Shown piece by piece: positions 45,122 to 53,711 of a stretch of DNA of 59,945 bases. A program made the translations under genes and the position numbers. The stretch's first letter is position 1, and every line of letters starts with the position of its first letter. A model generated the notes under the pieces. That model worked only from the letters and a program-made list of their open reading frames with translations. It had not been told where the DNA came from and did no database searches. Source of the DNA: Gammaproteobacteria bacterium (GTDB lineage Bacteria > Pseudomonadota > Gammaproteobacteria > SZUA-152); contig JAKIUF010000026.1 in the NCBI GenBank assembly GCA_021647705.1, forward strand, positions 1 through 59,945, read 5' to 3'.

Positions 45122-48001
45122 ATGATAAAAAAATTCACTGTCTGCCTGTTTCTCATTGTTGCCGGCACATCCCCCAATATTGTCTTGGCCGCCCTCACGC
45201 AAGACCCCTCCCTAAACTGGCACACACTCTACACCAAACATTTTGAAATTCATTTTCATGATGGTGAAGGACCGCTGGCCCGAAAAGTGGGCAGCATCGC
45301 CGAATCCGTGCATACCGAACTCACTCGGAAATTTAACTGGACGCCCCGTGCGCGCACACAAGTCATACTGAGTGATCGTTTTGATTTTGCCAATGGCTCA
45401 GCTACACCCATACCCCGCAACGAAATGCGTCTGCTGGTAACGCCCCCCTCTGGCAACAGCGCAGTTTCGGATCACGACAACTGGCTGGAGCTGCTTATCA
45501 TTCATGAATACACCCACATTCTGCAACTCGAGAAAGTCAGCGGCTTTCCTGCCACTCTGCGCAAGCTGTTCGGGCGCAACACGTTTCTGTTTCCCAACAT
45601 GTTGCAACCACCCTGGCTTATTGAGGGCTTAGCCACTTATGAAGAAACGGACAAAACACGCGGCATCGGTCGCGGCCAGAGCACAATGTTTCGTGGTCTG
45701 ATGCGACAGGAAATCATCAACGGTATCAAACCCATTCGTCAAATCAACCAACCACTGAACAGTTGGCCATTGAACACCGTGCGTTACCTCTATGGCGTAT
45801 ATTTTTATCAGTTTGTCGCAGAACGTTATGGTGCAGAAAAAATCACTGAACTGGTGGCAGAATACAGCAACAACCTGTTGCCCTTTTCCATCAACAACAA
45901 CAGCCGACGTGTACTGGGCAAAAACATGACCGTCTTGTGGGATGAATTCAGCGAATACCTGCAAGACACTTTTTCCAGTGAAATTAAAAACATTCAACAA
46001 GCCGGAGAAATAACAGGCACACAAATCACCCACACCGGTTATTTCACCCGTTCACCACAAGTATCCAGCAACGGAGACATTTATTACCTGGAGGATGATC
46101 TACAAACTGAACCCCGACTGATGGTGATCCGACAGGGAACCACAAAACCTGAAGTCATTGCCGATGTCCGTGGCAACCGTTTTGATCTGCACCCCACCGC
46201 AGGAATCATCGTCGCAGAGATCGATACGATCAACACCACTAACCTCTTTTCGGACCTGTATCACCTTGACCCGAACAGCGGAAACAAAAACCGTCTAACG
46301 TACGGAAAACGTTACCTCCAGGCCACCTGGAGCCCTGACGGAAAAAACATTATCGCCATACACAATCAACTGGGCCAACACGCCTTACACCTGCTGGACA
46401 AACACGGCAATAAAATCGATACGCTCTGGCAAGGCGAAGACAACACCATTATCAGTTCTGTTAACGGATCGCCCGATGGCGACCATCTGGTGATGGCCGT
46501 ATGGCGACCCGACACCCTGTGGAACCTTGAACACTTCAACTTTCAAACACGTCAATGGACCTTGTTAACCCACGACACCCATATCGAAAACAGTCCGCGT
46601 TTCAACCACAATGGTCAATCCATTGTATTCAGTGCCGACTACGACGGCGTGTTTAACATTTACCAGTTAACGTTAGCCAACGGTAAACTGGAAAAACTCA
46701 CCAACGTCACCGGCGAAGCAAGCACGCCCGCCCTGCATCACACCGCCAACGGAGAACAACTCGTTTACATCAACCTGGGGGCTACTGGCTACGACTTGTT
46801 CCAGCTCAGAGAAACCAGCCCCATCGCCCTGCCGACAAATATAGACACAGCCAGCAATACAGTCGACTATCGTCCATCACCTCTATATGCGCCCATCCAG
46901 AACACAAGTATCGAACCCTATAATGCACTCCCCCGCATCATACCCACCGCGTGGTTCCCCTACTTCCAGTTTGATGATGTGCACAGCGAAATCGGCTTTA
47001 CCACTGCCGGCGCAGACCCGTTACGACGGCATGCTTATGGTGCCCTGCTGGGATACGATACCGACAACCAATGGCTGGTAGGCCAGTTCAATTATATTTA
47101 TGACCGCTGGAATCCCACGTTAAAACTCAGCCTCAATCGACAGGTACTGGCATTTATAGACAATACCGGCAAAGTAGAACGCTACCGCAACTCCGACATT
47201 GTTTCCGCAGAAGCCATCTGGCCCTTTTTTCATTATGAACAACAATGGTTGTTACATGCTGGCGTGGTCAGTGAATCAGAATCCGATAAAAAAATTCTTT
47301 CTAACGTTGGTGGTGTCAACAGTCTTGATGATCGCATTGCAGGGCTCGCCGTCAGTTACAATTCCGCACGCACCTATGCACGATCCATCAGCCCCGCCTA
47401 CGGGCGACAATTCCGTATGATTGCCGAAGACAACGATATTCTGAATAGCGACTTCAGCGGCCAGACCTACACCCTCGACTGGCGGGAATTCATTGACCTG
47501 CCAGGGCAACACGTCATCGCCACTCGTGCAGTGCTCGGCTGGGGCACAGACAACCCCCGTGATTTCCGCCTTGGCGGCACCCTGGAAACCAGCGTACCCC
47601 CTGCCCCGCAGGCAACAGCACTTGCCCTGACACAAAATATTTTCGGCCAGCGACGTTATCCCCTGCACGGTTATCAACAAGGCCGCGCCGATTTACGTGG
47701 CCGACGCATGGCGCTGATCGAAGCCGAATGGCGTTTCCCCATTACACTGATCGAACGCGGCTTTATGGCCCCTCCCATTGGCCTGCATCAAATCCACGGC
47801 AAGCTGATTTACAACTGGGGAGAAAGCTGGGATCAAGACAGCAATGTACCCGCCCTGCGCCGTGGTGCCGGTATCGAAATCACCACCGAACTGGTACTCG
47901 GTTACTGGCTGCCCATGAATCTTCGCTTCGGCTACGCCAAAGGTTTTGACTTTGGTGGTGAAGAACAGGTTTATATTGAAGCGCATGTGCCTCTGCTTTA
48001 A
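45122..48001 (+). CDS. Zinc metalloprotease/beta-propeller/outer-membrane barrel protein
   Basis: A 959-residue exported protein in three parts. After a signal peptide (cleavage after VLA, about 23), residues 30-300 form a gluzincin-like peptidase with zinc motif HEYTH at 128-132 and third ligand Glu169 in IEGLATYEE. Residues 310-600 are TolB/PD40-type propeller blades (ATWSPDGKNI, SPDGDHLVMAVW, NGQSIVFSADYDG). Residues 620-959 look like a surface-antigen/Omp85-type barrel ending in aromatic strands (YIEAHVPLL). Such architecture would place a protease at the outer membrane. It starts 14 bp after the hydrolase stop and closes the operon. Confidence 0.87.
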   Translation: MIKKFTVCLFLIVAGTSPNIVLAALTQDPSLNWHTLYTKHFEIHFHDGEGPLARKVGSIAESVHTELTRKFNWTPRARTQVILSDRFDFANGSATPIPRNEMRLLVTPPSGNSAVSDHDNWLELLIIHEYTHILQLEKVSGFPATLRKLFGRNTFLFPNMLQPPWLIEGLATYEETDKTRGIGRGQSTMFRGLMRQEIINGIKPIRQINQPLNSWPLNTVRYLYGVYFYQFVAERYGAEKITELVAEYSNNLLPFSINNNSRRVLGKNMTVLWDEFSEYLQDTFSSEIKNIQQAGEITGTQITHTGYFTRSPQVSSNGDIYYLEDDLQTEPRLMVIRQGTTKPEVIADVRGNRFDLHPTAGIIVAEIDTINTTNLFSDLYHLDPNSGNKNRLTYGKRYLQATWSPDGKNIIAIHNQLGQHALHLLDKHGNKIDTLWQGEDNTIISSVNGSPDGDHLVMAVWRPDTLWNLEHFNFQTRQWTLLTHDTHIENSPRFNHNGQSIVFSADYDGVFNIYQLTLANGKLEKLTNVTGEASTPALHHTANGEQLVYINLGATGYDLFQLRETSPIALPTNIDTASNTVDYRPSPLYAPIQNTSIEPYNALPRIIPTAWFPYFQFDDVHSEIGFTTAGADPLRRHAYGALLGYDTDNQWLVGQFNYIYDRWNPTLKLSLNRQVLAFIDNTGKVERYRNSDIVSAEAIWPFFHYEQQWLLHAGVVSESESDKKILSNVGGVNSLDDRIAGLAVSYNSARTYARSISPAYGRQFRMIAEDNDILNSDFSGQTYTLDWREFIDLPGQHVIATRAVLGWGTDNPRDFRLGGTLETSVPPAPQATALALTQNIFGQRRYPLHGYQQGRADLRGRRMALIEAEWRFPITLIERGFMAPPIGLHQIHGKLIYNWGESWDQDSNVPALRRGAGIEITTELVLGYWLPMNLRFGYAKGFDFGGEEQVYIEAHVPLL

Positions 48002-48038
48002 TGTGAATTAAGGGCTAAACAGTCTGTACTGAAAACGC

Positions 48039-48071
48039 CGTCATTCCGGCATGTTGTTAGCCGGAATCCAG
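48039..48071 (+). repeat. REP-like hairpin, CGTCATTCCGG family
   Basis: Third copy of the family: ATTCCGG (48043-48049) pairs with CCGGAAT (48061-48067). It lies 38 bp after the operon stop, where it could stabilise the 3' end of the transcript. Confidence 0.75.
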
Positions 48072-48237
48072 AAATTTAAACGCCCAGACAATCGTTCCAG
48101 TGTATTGGGGGGGCGTAGGTTGTAAGTGGTACTGACAAGTGATGTGTTATAAACGCAAAGGTCGCAGAGACACAAAACCCTAGAGTGGGCACGTAGTATG
48201 TGCCCACCCTGCTTAATTTACATTTTGGACTTTAGTA

Positions 48238-48645
48238 ATGAAACCCGTCATCCAACAGGAAATCGCTGGCTGCGCCATCGCCAGTACCGCAGCACTCGCA
48301 AGTGTCAGCTATACCGCAGCAAAAAAAGCCGCCAAAAATTTAGGCATCACCGCTGCTGACCCAACCCTGTGGTCGGACACCGCACCTATCCGCCAACTAC
48401 TGCGCCACTACCGGATTAAAGCGGATAAACACGAAACCCCTTTCACCGACTGGCAAAGCCTGCCGGATCGCGCCTTGCTGGCTATTAAATGGCATTTGGA
48501 AAAAGACACACCTTATTGGCACTGGGCGGTGTTTGTACGCGATGCCGATGGTGAATACGTACTGGATTCAAAAAAAGCGCTTAAGCAAAATGTACGCACG
48601 GATTTTGGGCGCATCAAACCAAAATGGTTTATTGGCGTGAAATAA
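48238..48645 (+). CDS. Stand-alone C39-like cysteine peptidase domain protein
   Basis: A 135-residue cytoplasmic protein with the layout of a papain-like C39 domain: Cys in QEIAGCAIASTAALA (residues 7-21), His in YWHWAVFVRD and Asp in YVLDSKKA. C39 domains usually sit on bacteriocin ABC exporters; this one has no signal peptide or transporter domain. It could process a small peptide or be an enzyme-like binding protein. No leader-peptide gene or exporter is adjacent. The ATG at 48238 has no obvious ribosome site. The 239 bp after it contain nothing recognisable. Confidence 0.75.
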   Translation: MKPVIQQEIAGCAIASTAALASVSYTAAKKAAKNLGITAADPTLWSDTAPIRQLLRHYRIKADKHETPFTDWQSLPDRALLAIKWHLEKDTPYWHWAVFVRDADGEYVLDSKKALKQNVRTDFGRIKPKWFIGVK

Positions 48646-48884
48646 TAAATCATTCCTGTGATTAATCACCACCCTGTTTACCACTTGCCACACCTTATTG
48701 ATTTCACTCTTCGTGGCAACAATTTCACATAACCTGCATTCAATCCATATATTTTCAACTGAGCCCGCATGGACGAACTCTGTCTGGATAAAAAACCAAT
48801 AAAATGACTTATATAAAAGTTTATTCATAATGCATAGTATGTTTATTGCTGACGTTTAAAAAGGAGGATATTCCCCGGAAGCCA

Positions 48885-51011
48885 TTACTTGTCATTACTC
48901 AAGCTAGCTTGATAACGAATCAAGTCATTTTTCATCGCTTCCAGTCGATCATCATAGGTAGTACCATTAATGGCTTCAAGGCTGATTAATTCAATAGCGC
49001 GCCGCACCGTGTTAATGGCATCATTGTAGTTATTATCGTTAGCATAAAAATCAGCCAAAATCGCTAGACTGATAGCCAAACCGGCACCATAAGCAGCAGA
49101 GTTATCCACTGCTAATTTTTCATAAACATCAACCGCTCGCATAATCACTTCTAATCCACCCGACCGTTCACCGCTATATACTAAACGAATCGCCAAGTTG
49201 TTGAGGCTCATTGCTAAATCAGGGCCATAAGCAGAGAAATTATCCACCGACAGCTTCTCATAAATATCAACTGTTCGACGGATCACTTCTAACCCACCCA
49301 CCGAGTCACCACTATCCGCCAAACGATTCGACAGGTTATTGAGACTCATCGCCAATTTGGGGCCGTAAGCGACGAAGTTATCCTTCGACAACTTCTCATA
49401 AATAGTCACTGATCGCCGAATCGTTTTCAACCCATTCTCCCAGTCACCGCTATCTGCCAAAATATTCGATAGATTATTAAGACTCAGCGCTAAATCAGAA
49501 CCGAAGGCACTGAAGTTATCCATTGACAGCTTTTCATGAATATCAACCGCTCGCTGGATTTCCTCCAACCCACCAGCAAGGTCACCGTTATTCGCCAAGC
49601 AAATCGCCAGATTATTGAACAGAAGAGCCTGCCCTATAGGCTCTTTTGTAATCCCAACCAGTGCCTGCGTCACACCAAGCGCCAAAGGTCGTAGCGGCCA
49701 TTCGAGATGAGTTCGATTCAACCCCTCATAAAGTCGTTGGCAGCGCTTTAAATCACTCTTCACGGTCTCAAGCAAAGCCTCTTGTGGCCAGGAAAGGTCA
49801 AGCACTTCAATGGCATCATGCATCAGTCGCCCCAGGCGGGAGGTGGCACGTTCAATCTCATTACTGACATCCAGCACCGCATAGAGCCACTCCCCTGGTT
49901 GCTCGTCGTCACGCCACAGCAACTGTGATAGCAGAGCGGCAGCCAACAAATCAGGCTGAAGTGCCACAACCTGCCCTGCACTTTCCTTTTTTTTCTCCTG
50001 CCAAATGCTGCAGTCGCGCAGCCGTTCATAATCGGGCAAGAGCGCTGTCAGTGCGTTGTGATTGGCAAGGGTTTTGAGCTGTTGGGCGGTAATACTACCG
50101 CTAACAGCGGCCAAACCTTTCAGTAGTGGCAGTGCCAGCCTGTGGAGATTTTTCGCTTCTCCTTCTTTTTCCAGCCGCACAACTTCCCGTTTTACCAAAC
50201 GTTGGATGATTTCCCCGCCACTCAGGGTTGTCGTTTGTGGCTGCTCCATTAAATTGATAGCGAACGCGAGAATATAAAGAGGCTGGGCATGACTTTCATG
50301 TTGCGCTAACCAGCGGTTAAATACATCTCGCTGAACCGGTAGCGGAGTATTGCCTTTCTTGCGCCGTTCACAGAGCCGGGGCCATGCGGACTCAAGCAGT
50401 GACCATGCAGCCTCTGTTTTATCAAGAGCCGTCAGTGACAGTGGCTTCGTTGCGAGAAAACCGAGTGGTTCGCCGAGCTGGTCAAGCAATTGTGAACGGC
50501 GACTCAACAGCAGTATGCGCAAGGGTGTGGCGGGTTCTTCGACTTCCTTGATAGCCTGCAATAACCGTTGAACACGCTCAGGTTGCTGTTCGGGGTAATC
50601 AATAATCAGCAATGTGCCACTGGTACCGAGGCGAAAGGTGCTACCGTTATCCAGACTGGCAAGCTGCCCAGCTTCCCATTTCTGATCACGCAGTTTGCTG
50701 GCCACTTCAAAGGCAAGGCGGGTTTTACCCACTCCCCCTGCACCATGGATCAGTTTGAGACTGATACGTGGCCCTGTTTTTGCCCACTGCATCAATTCAT
50801 CCACCGTTTCATTACGACCGATCAAAGGCGTAAGCTGACTCTGCCAGATGAGCAGTGAATCGATGCTGTCAGTCAGGCTGTCGGGCTTGAAGGGGATGCT
50901 CAGGCTTGCTTCGGTCGGGCCGTAGTGTATTGATATATTTTGGTTGTGATCACCCGAGATGATAATACCGTTGCATTGCTTCGCTTTTACCGAACGCCCA
51001 AAACTAAACAT
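48885..51011 (-). CDS. NLR-like STAND NTPase with N-terminal G-D-x-N motif and TPRs
   Basis: A 708-residue predicted signalling ATPase. Residues 13-30 are a short beta-prone motif, CNGIIISGDHNQNISIHY. The NB-ARC-like core follows: PLIGRNETVDEL, Walker A GAGGVGKT at 90-97, Walker B TLLIIDYPE, then winged-helix-like ARC segments. The C-terminus (about 440-690) has four to five TPR units of 46 residues (LALSLNNLSNILADSGD...) that are similar even at DNA level. Such proteins oligomerise on sensing a trigger and activate an effector, often in anti-phage defence. I use ATG 51011, preceded by CAGGTG, one base after the stop of the upstream small gene; a TTG at 51053 would overlap it. Confidence 0.85.
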   Translation of the reverse strand: MFSFGRSVKAKQCNGIIISGDHNQNISIHYGPTEASLSIPFKPDSLTDSIDSLLIWQSQLTPLIGRNETVDELMQWAKTGPRISLKLIHGAGGVGKTRLAFEVASKLRDQKWEAGQLASLDNGSTFRLGTSGTLLIIDYPEQQPERVQRLLQAIKEVEEPATPLRILLLSRRSQLLDQLGEPLGFLATKPLSLTALDKTEAAWSLLESAWPRLCERRKKGNTPLPVQRDVFNRWLAQHESHAQPLYILAFAINLMEQPQTTTLSGGEIIQRLVKREVVRLEKEGEAKNLHRLALPLLKGLAAVSGSITAQQLKTLANHNALTALLPDYERLRDCSIWQEKKKESAGQVVALQPDLLAAALLSQLLWRDDEQPGEWLYAVLDVSNEIERATSRLGRLMHDAIEVLDLSWPQEALLETVKSDLKRCQRLYEGLNRTHLEWPLRPLALGVTQALVGITKEPIGQALLFNNLAICLANNGDLAGGLEEIQRAVDIHEKLSMDNFSAFGSDLALSLNNLSNILADSGDWENGLKTIRRSVTIYEKLSKDNFVAYGPKLAMSLNNLSNRLADSGDSVGGLEVIRRTVDIYEKLSVDNFSAYGPDLAMSLNNLAIRLVYSGERSGGLEVIMRAVDVYEKLAVDNSAAYGAGLAISLAILADFYANDNNYNDAINTVRRAIELISLEAINGTTYDDRLEAMKNDLIRYQASLSNDK

Positions 51012-51012
51012 A

Positions 51013-51315
51013 TCAAACACCTGCTCGTGGAAACCAGTAAGCCAGTGCTGCAATCAGCGGCCCGGCCAGTGTGGCCAGCCAAGCGACAACAGCCGCTATT
51101 TTTCGCCATGCCGGTGTGTTTGTCATATCATTTTGTGGCTGCGTAATATGGACAGAAACATCGCTGTTCCCGTCACCAGCGATAAAAGCACCCTGACTAT
51201 TTTTTACGCAAACTGTACGTTTATTTGATCGGCTCAGAATAAACAGGCCGATCAGGCCAATGACAAAAAGTAGTCCGGCAAGAAACAATGCAAGGTGGGT
51301 GTTTTGAATATCCAT
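51013..51315 (-). CDS. Small two-helix membrane protein, candidate effector partner of the STAND NTPase
   Basis: A protein of 100 residues from ATG 51315 (a TTG at 51369 would add 18). Two membrane helices (8-28 and 72-94) bracket a hydrophilic segment with SQGAFIAGDGNSDVSVHI at 40-57. This matches the N-terminal motif of the next gene product at 7 of 18 positions, with conservative changes at most others. The stop is followed after one base by the STAND ATG, so the two are translated together. The shared motif may let the NTPase template assembly of this protein, which could then disrupt the membrane (inference). No known family was recognised. Confidence 0.75.
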   Translation of the reverse strand: MDIQNTHLALFLAGLLFVIGLIGLFILSRSNKRTVCVKNSQGAFIAGDGNSDVSVHITQPQNDMTNTPAWRKIAAVVAWLATLAGPLIAALAYWFPRAGV

Positions 51316-51628
51316 ATCCTCGATGTTAATCGATAAAAGATGTACGGTGGTATCTCTATTTTTAGCCAAATAATACCATTTTGGTGATGGGAGTGTTCTG
51401 ATGTTTGCTAAAATGCGAACTGGGGGCTAAATCACCCTGTTAGAACCTGATTCACAGTTAACCGCAAAGGGCACGAAGGAACGCGAAGACAGGAGGGTTG
51501 TTTTCCTTTGTGGTGAAAATTATTGATTTTATTCGTCTGGATATTTTTAGCTCTCGATTCACGATGGAATTGAAATAGTAATTGCTAATGGTAATGATTT
51601 TTCTGCTTTTGACCACCTGACAAAGATA

Positions 51629-51853
51629 ATGAAAAAGCCGGGGAAAAAAATATGGAAAATCAAAAAGGGAGCAGAACTTCCTTCTGAATTAAAAATAGTA
51701 AAAGACATGAGACCTGCTAACAAAGGTCACTATATGATTGCCCCGGCAGAAGATATGCCTCTTAGAAAGTATCTGGGTTTTCTTGAAGAGTTGGGTCTGG
51801 ACAGGTCAAAAGTGAGTTTAGTAGCACAGATGGGGAAAGCAAATGTCGGCTAA
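51629..51853 (+). CDS. Tse2-like ADP-ribosyltransferase toxin tip, probably 5'-truncated
   Basis: A 74-residue frame resembling the C-terminal catalytic part of Tse2-type toxins: WKIKKGAELPSELKIVKD, then GHYMIAPAEDMPLRKYLGFL. The open frame continues upstream to a TAG at 51548, and those 26 codons (including GIEIVIANGNDFSAFDHLTK) also look like toxin sequence but offer no ATG, GTG or TTG. It may therefore be the stranded tip of a longer polymorphic or secreted toxin, or use a rare start. The following gene overlaps by 11 bases, as expected of a toxin-immunity or toxin-antitoxin pair. Confidence 0.6.
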   Translation: MKKPGKKIWKIKKGAELPSELKIVKDMRPANKGHYMIAPAEDMPLRKYLGFLEELGLDRSKVSLVAQMGKANVG

Positions 51854-52055
51854 AGGGTTAAATCTTATTATCAGTGAATATCACATTATAAATGAAGCAC
51901 TAAAACACTATGAAAAACACCTGGAAAAATTATCGTCCATGACTACCGATGAAGACCAGGAGCTGATTTATGATGAAAAACTTCAGGATATCGAGGGATT
52001 ATTAAACTCAATAAAAATGTCAGCTAAAAATCACTATGGCCTTGATCTGGAGTAA
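51843..52055 (+). CDS. Putative immunity/antitoxin protein
   Basis: A 70-residue acidic, helical protein, unrecognised. Its ATG lies inside the end of the Tse2-like gene (11-base overlap), and GGGGAAAG precedes it. Two helices are likely (IISEYHIINEALKHYEKHLE and DEDQELIYDEKLQDIEGLL). Order, overlap, size and charge fit an immunity or antitoxin protein for the upstream gene; there is no direct sequence proof. A 104-bp inverted-repeat element begins just after its stop. Confidence 0.6.
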   Translation: MSAKGLNLIISEYHIINEALKHYEKHLEKLSSMTTDEDQELIYDEKLQDIEGLLNSIKMSAKNHYGLDLE

Positions 52056-52062
52056 ATTTTCT

Positions 52063-52166
52063 GGTTCCCACGGTTCTCCGTGGGAATCCGCACTAGGCTT
52101 TGTGGTATTTGCAATTTTATATGGGCATGCAAGAGCATATGCATTCCCACGCAAAGCGCGGGAACG
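52063..52166. repeat. Dispersed element with TTCCCACG hairpins at both ends
   Basis: The left hairpin is TTCCCACGG/CCGTGGGAA (52065-52086) and the right one TTCCCACGC/GCGCGGGAA (52144-52164). The two arms are mutual inverses, so the whole 104 bp is a TIR-type element. It directly follows the immunity gene. Confidence 0.75.
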
Positions 52167-52210
52167 AAAGAGGATATCTTTTGGTACAAAAACACACCCT
52201 GCAAGACTCT

Positions 52211-52933
52211 TTAGATTTTTTTGTATTTTTTCAACAACGCATCCTCTTCCCTGACTCGTTTCTGAAACTGCTCCGGGGTGAGGCTTATTTTTTTCAGCCA
52301 TATCTGTGAAGCGTGAACTTGTATGACATTGTGCTCCTGACAAGTACGATCCAGTATTTCGGTAAACCGGAAATTATCCTCACCAAAATCATCAAGCAGT
52401 TTATCCTGCACATTTTTGTGCGCCAGAAAACGGAAAGAAATATCAACAGCGGTAAACTTTGTTATTCCTTTTTTGTCCAGCATTCTTAGTTCTGTTAACT
52501 CTTCACGATCAGCGGGGCCAACCCGACGCACCGACAGACTTTCACCGTCCAGATAAAGCATCATTTGTTTTACGGAACATTCTTCCAGCGTTCTTTTCAG
52601 TTCCGCAGCGGGACGGGGCTTTAGCAAAAACTCATCAGCACCCGATTCGAGGCAAGGTATCTTGTTATCCGGGTTTACGCTGTGGGCAACAATCGGGAGA
52701 TAGGTCGTATTTTTACGGATTACCTGAATGGCGTCGATGCCGTTCATAACGGGCATATTTACATCCATCAGACAAAGGTCATAATTCATCTCCCCCTTCT
52801 CCCCGCTTTTGCGGACACGCTCAACCGCTTCCCTGCCGTTAATGGCAAGGTCAACCCCGTATCCCCAGCGAGTCAGTTGCCTTTGATGGAGTCTGCGGAT
52901 GGCGGGATCATCTTCAACGATGAGCACTTTCAT
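52211..52933 (-). CDS. Response regulator without DNA-binding domain
   Basis: A 240-residue protein. Residues 1-120 are a receiver domain: MKVLIVEDDP, phospho-Asp57 in LCLMDVNMP, VAHSVN at the switch position and the conserved Lys in FLLKPRP. The remaining 120 residues have no helix-turn-helix, GGDEF or enzyme motif; they are mixed helical with a charged C-terminus (RVREEDALLKKYKKI). It may act by protein contact. No kinase gene is adjacent, so it is an orphan regulator. The ATG at 52933 is preceded by GGAGGTTG, a strong ribosome site. Confidence 0.88.
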   Translation of the reverse strand: MKVLIVEDDPAIRRLHQRQLTRWGYGVDLAINGREAVERVRKSGEKGEMNYDLCLMDVNMPVMNGIDAIQVIRKNTTYLPIVAHSVNPDNKIPCLESGADEFLLKPRPAAELKRTLEECSVKQMMLYLDGESLSVRRVGPADREELTELRMLDKKGITKFTAVDISFRFLAHKNVQDKLLDDFGEDNFRFTEILDRTCQEHNVIQVHASQIWLKKISLTPEQFQKRVREEDALLKKYKKI

Positions 52934-53138
52934 TTTTCAACCTCCGTGTTGTAGGTGAGCGAAAATAACCCGTTTGCTCGCATGAGCTCCAAAAATTTCA
53001 CTCGATACGAGAACCAGGTTTTTGTCTTTTCATGGCTAAAAAACAATGAGTCTTTTGTGTCTTTCTTGATTATGCCACAACATTTTGGACATTAATATAT
53101 GTCTTACGAATTAAATATGAGTCTTTTTAATAAGATGG

Positions 53139-53423
53139 ATGGCTGTTGCACAATATCTGTGGTTTATTTGCCGCGTGGCGAAGAAATATCGAAAAGAACA
53201 CTGGGCGAGATGTGTCAGGAATCTACTGAAAATAGAACTCCTGCGCCGGGATATTTCCTATGAACAGCTTTCGGTACTATTGACCAAAGAAGGAATACCG
53301 GATGCCACGCCGCACAACCTGAAAAACAAAATAAACCGGGGCACCTACAGCGCTATTTTCCTCATACAGGTACTTAAGGTGATCGGTTGTGAGTCCCTGG
53401 ATATTTCTGACACCAGGGTATAA
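53139..53423 (+). CDS. DUF6471-type small protein
   Basis: A 94-residue protein whose core WARCVRNLLKIELLRRDISYEQLSVLLTKEGI then LKNKINRGTYSAIFLIQVLKVIGC fits DUF6471, a family with a helix-turn-helix-like look often found near mobile or defence genes. It could be a small DNA-binding regulator. The ATG at 53139 has a weak ribosome site; an internal GTG (residue 13) is an alternative that would begin just before the conserved core. It is divergent from the orphan response regulator, with about 200 bp between starts. Confidence 0.7.
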   Translation: MAVAQYLWFICRVAKKYRKEHWARCVRNLLKIELLRRDISYEQLSVLLTKEGIPDATPHNLKNKINRGTYSAIFLIQVLKVIGCESLDISDTRV

Positions 53424-53434
53424 CCAGTAAAACC

Positions 53435-53625
53435 GTAGGGTGGAACAAGCGTAGCGGTTCCACCAAACGGGAAAGGGATATATTCCAGGTTCGATCCGCT
53501 ATGGACGTTCACCTTGAGTTGTTGTTGCAGGGTTTTGATTTTTTTGTCAGTGGTCGTGAGCACAGAGGCGATTTGTTGTTCTTTAATAGCCTGTTGGTGG
53601 AACCGCTGCGCTTGTTCCACCCTAC
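53435..53625. repeat. TIR element, GTAGGGTGGAACAAGC family, copy 2 (191 bp)
   Basis: Same inverted ends as the element at 33839, with GTTTTGATTTTTTTGTCAGT in common inside. It lies 11 bp after the DUF6471 stop. The minus strand is open through the element, but this is a by-product of its sequence. Confidence 0.85.
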
Positions 53626-53711
53626 AATTTTACCTTGTATTGAATAAAGAGGAACAAAAAACCAATGGAACCTCAACGCACCATTGATCCGGGATTCCAT
53701 CTTCTATCTGG

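Noticed and set aside
52036..52309. Open frames across the TTCCCACG element
   Set aside because: They consist mostly of the repeat and of antisense to the response regulator.
53345..53620. 91-codon minus-strand frame over the DUF6471 gene end and the TIR element
   Set aside because: Half of it is the inverted-repeat element and the rest is antisense to a better gene.
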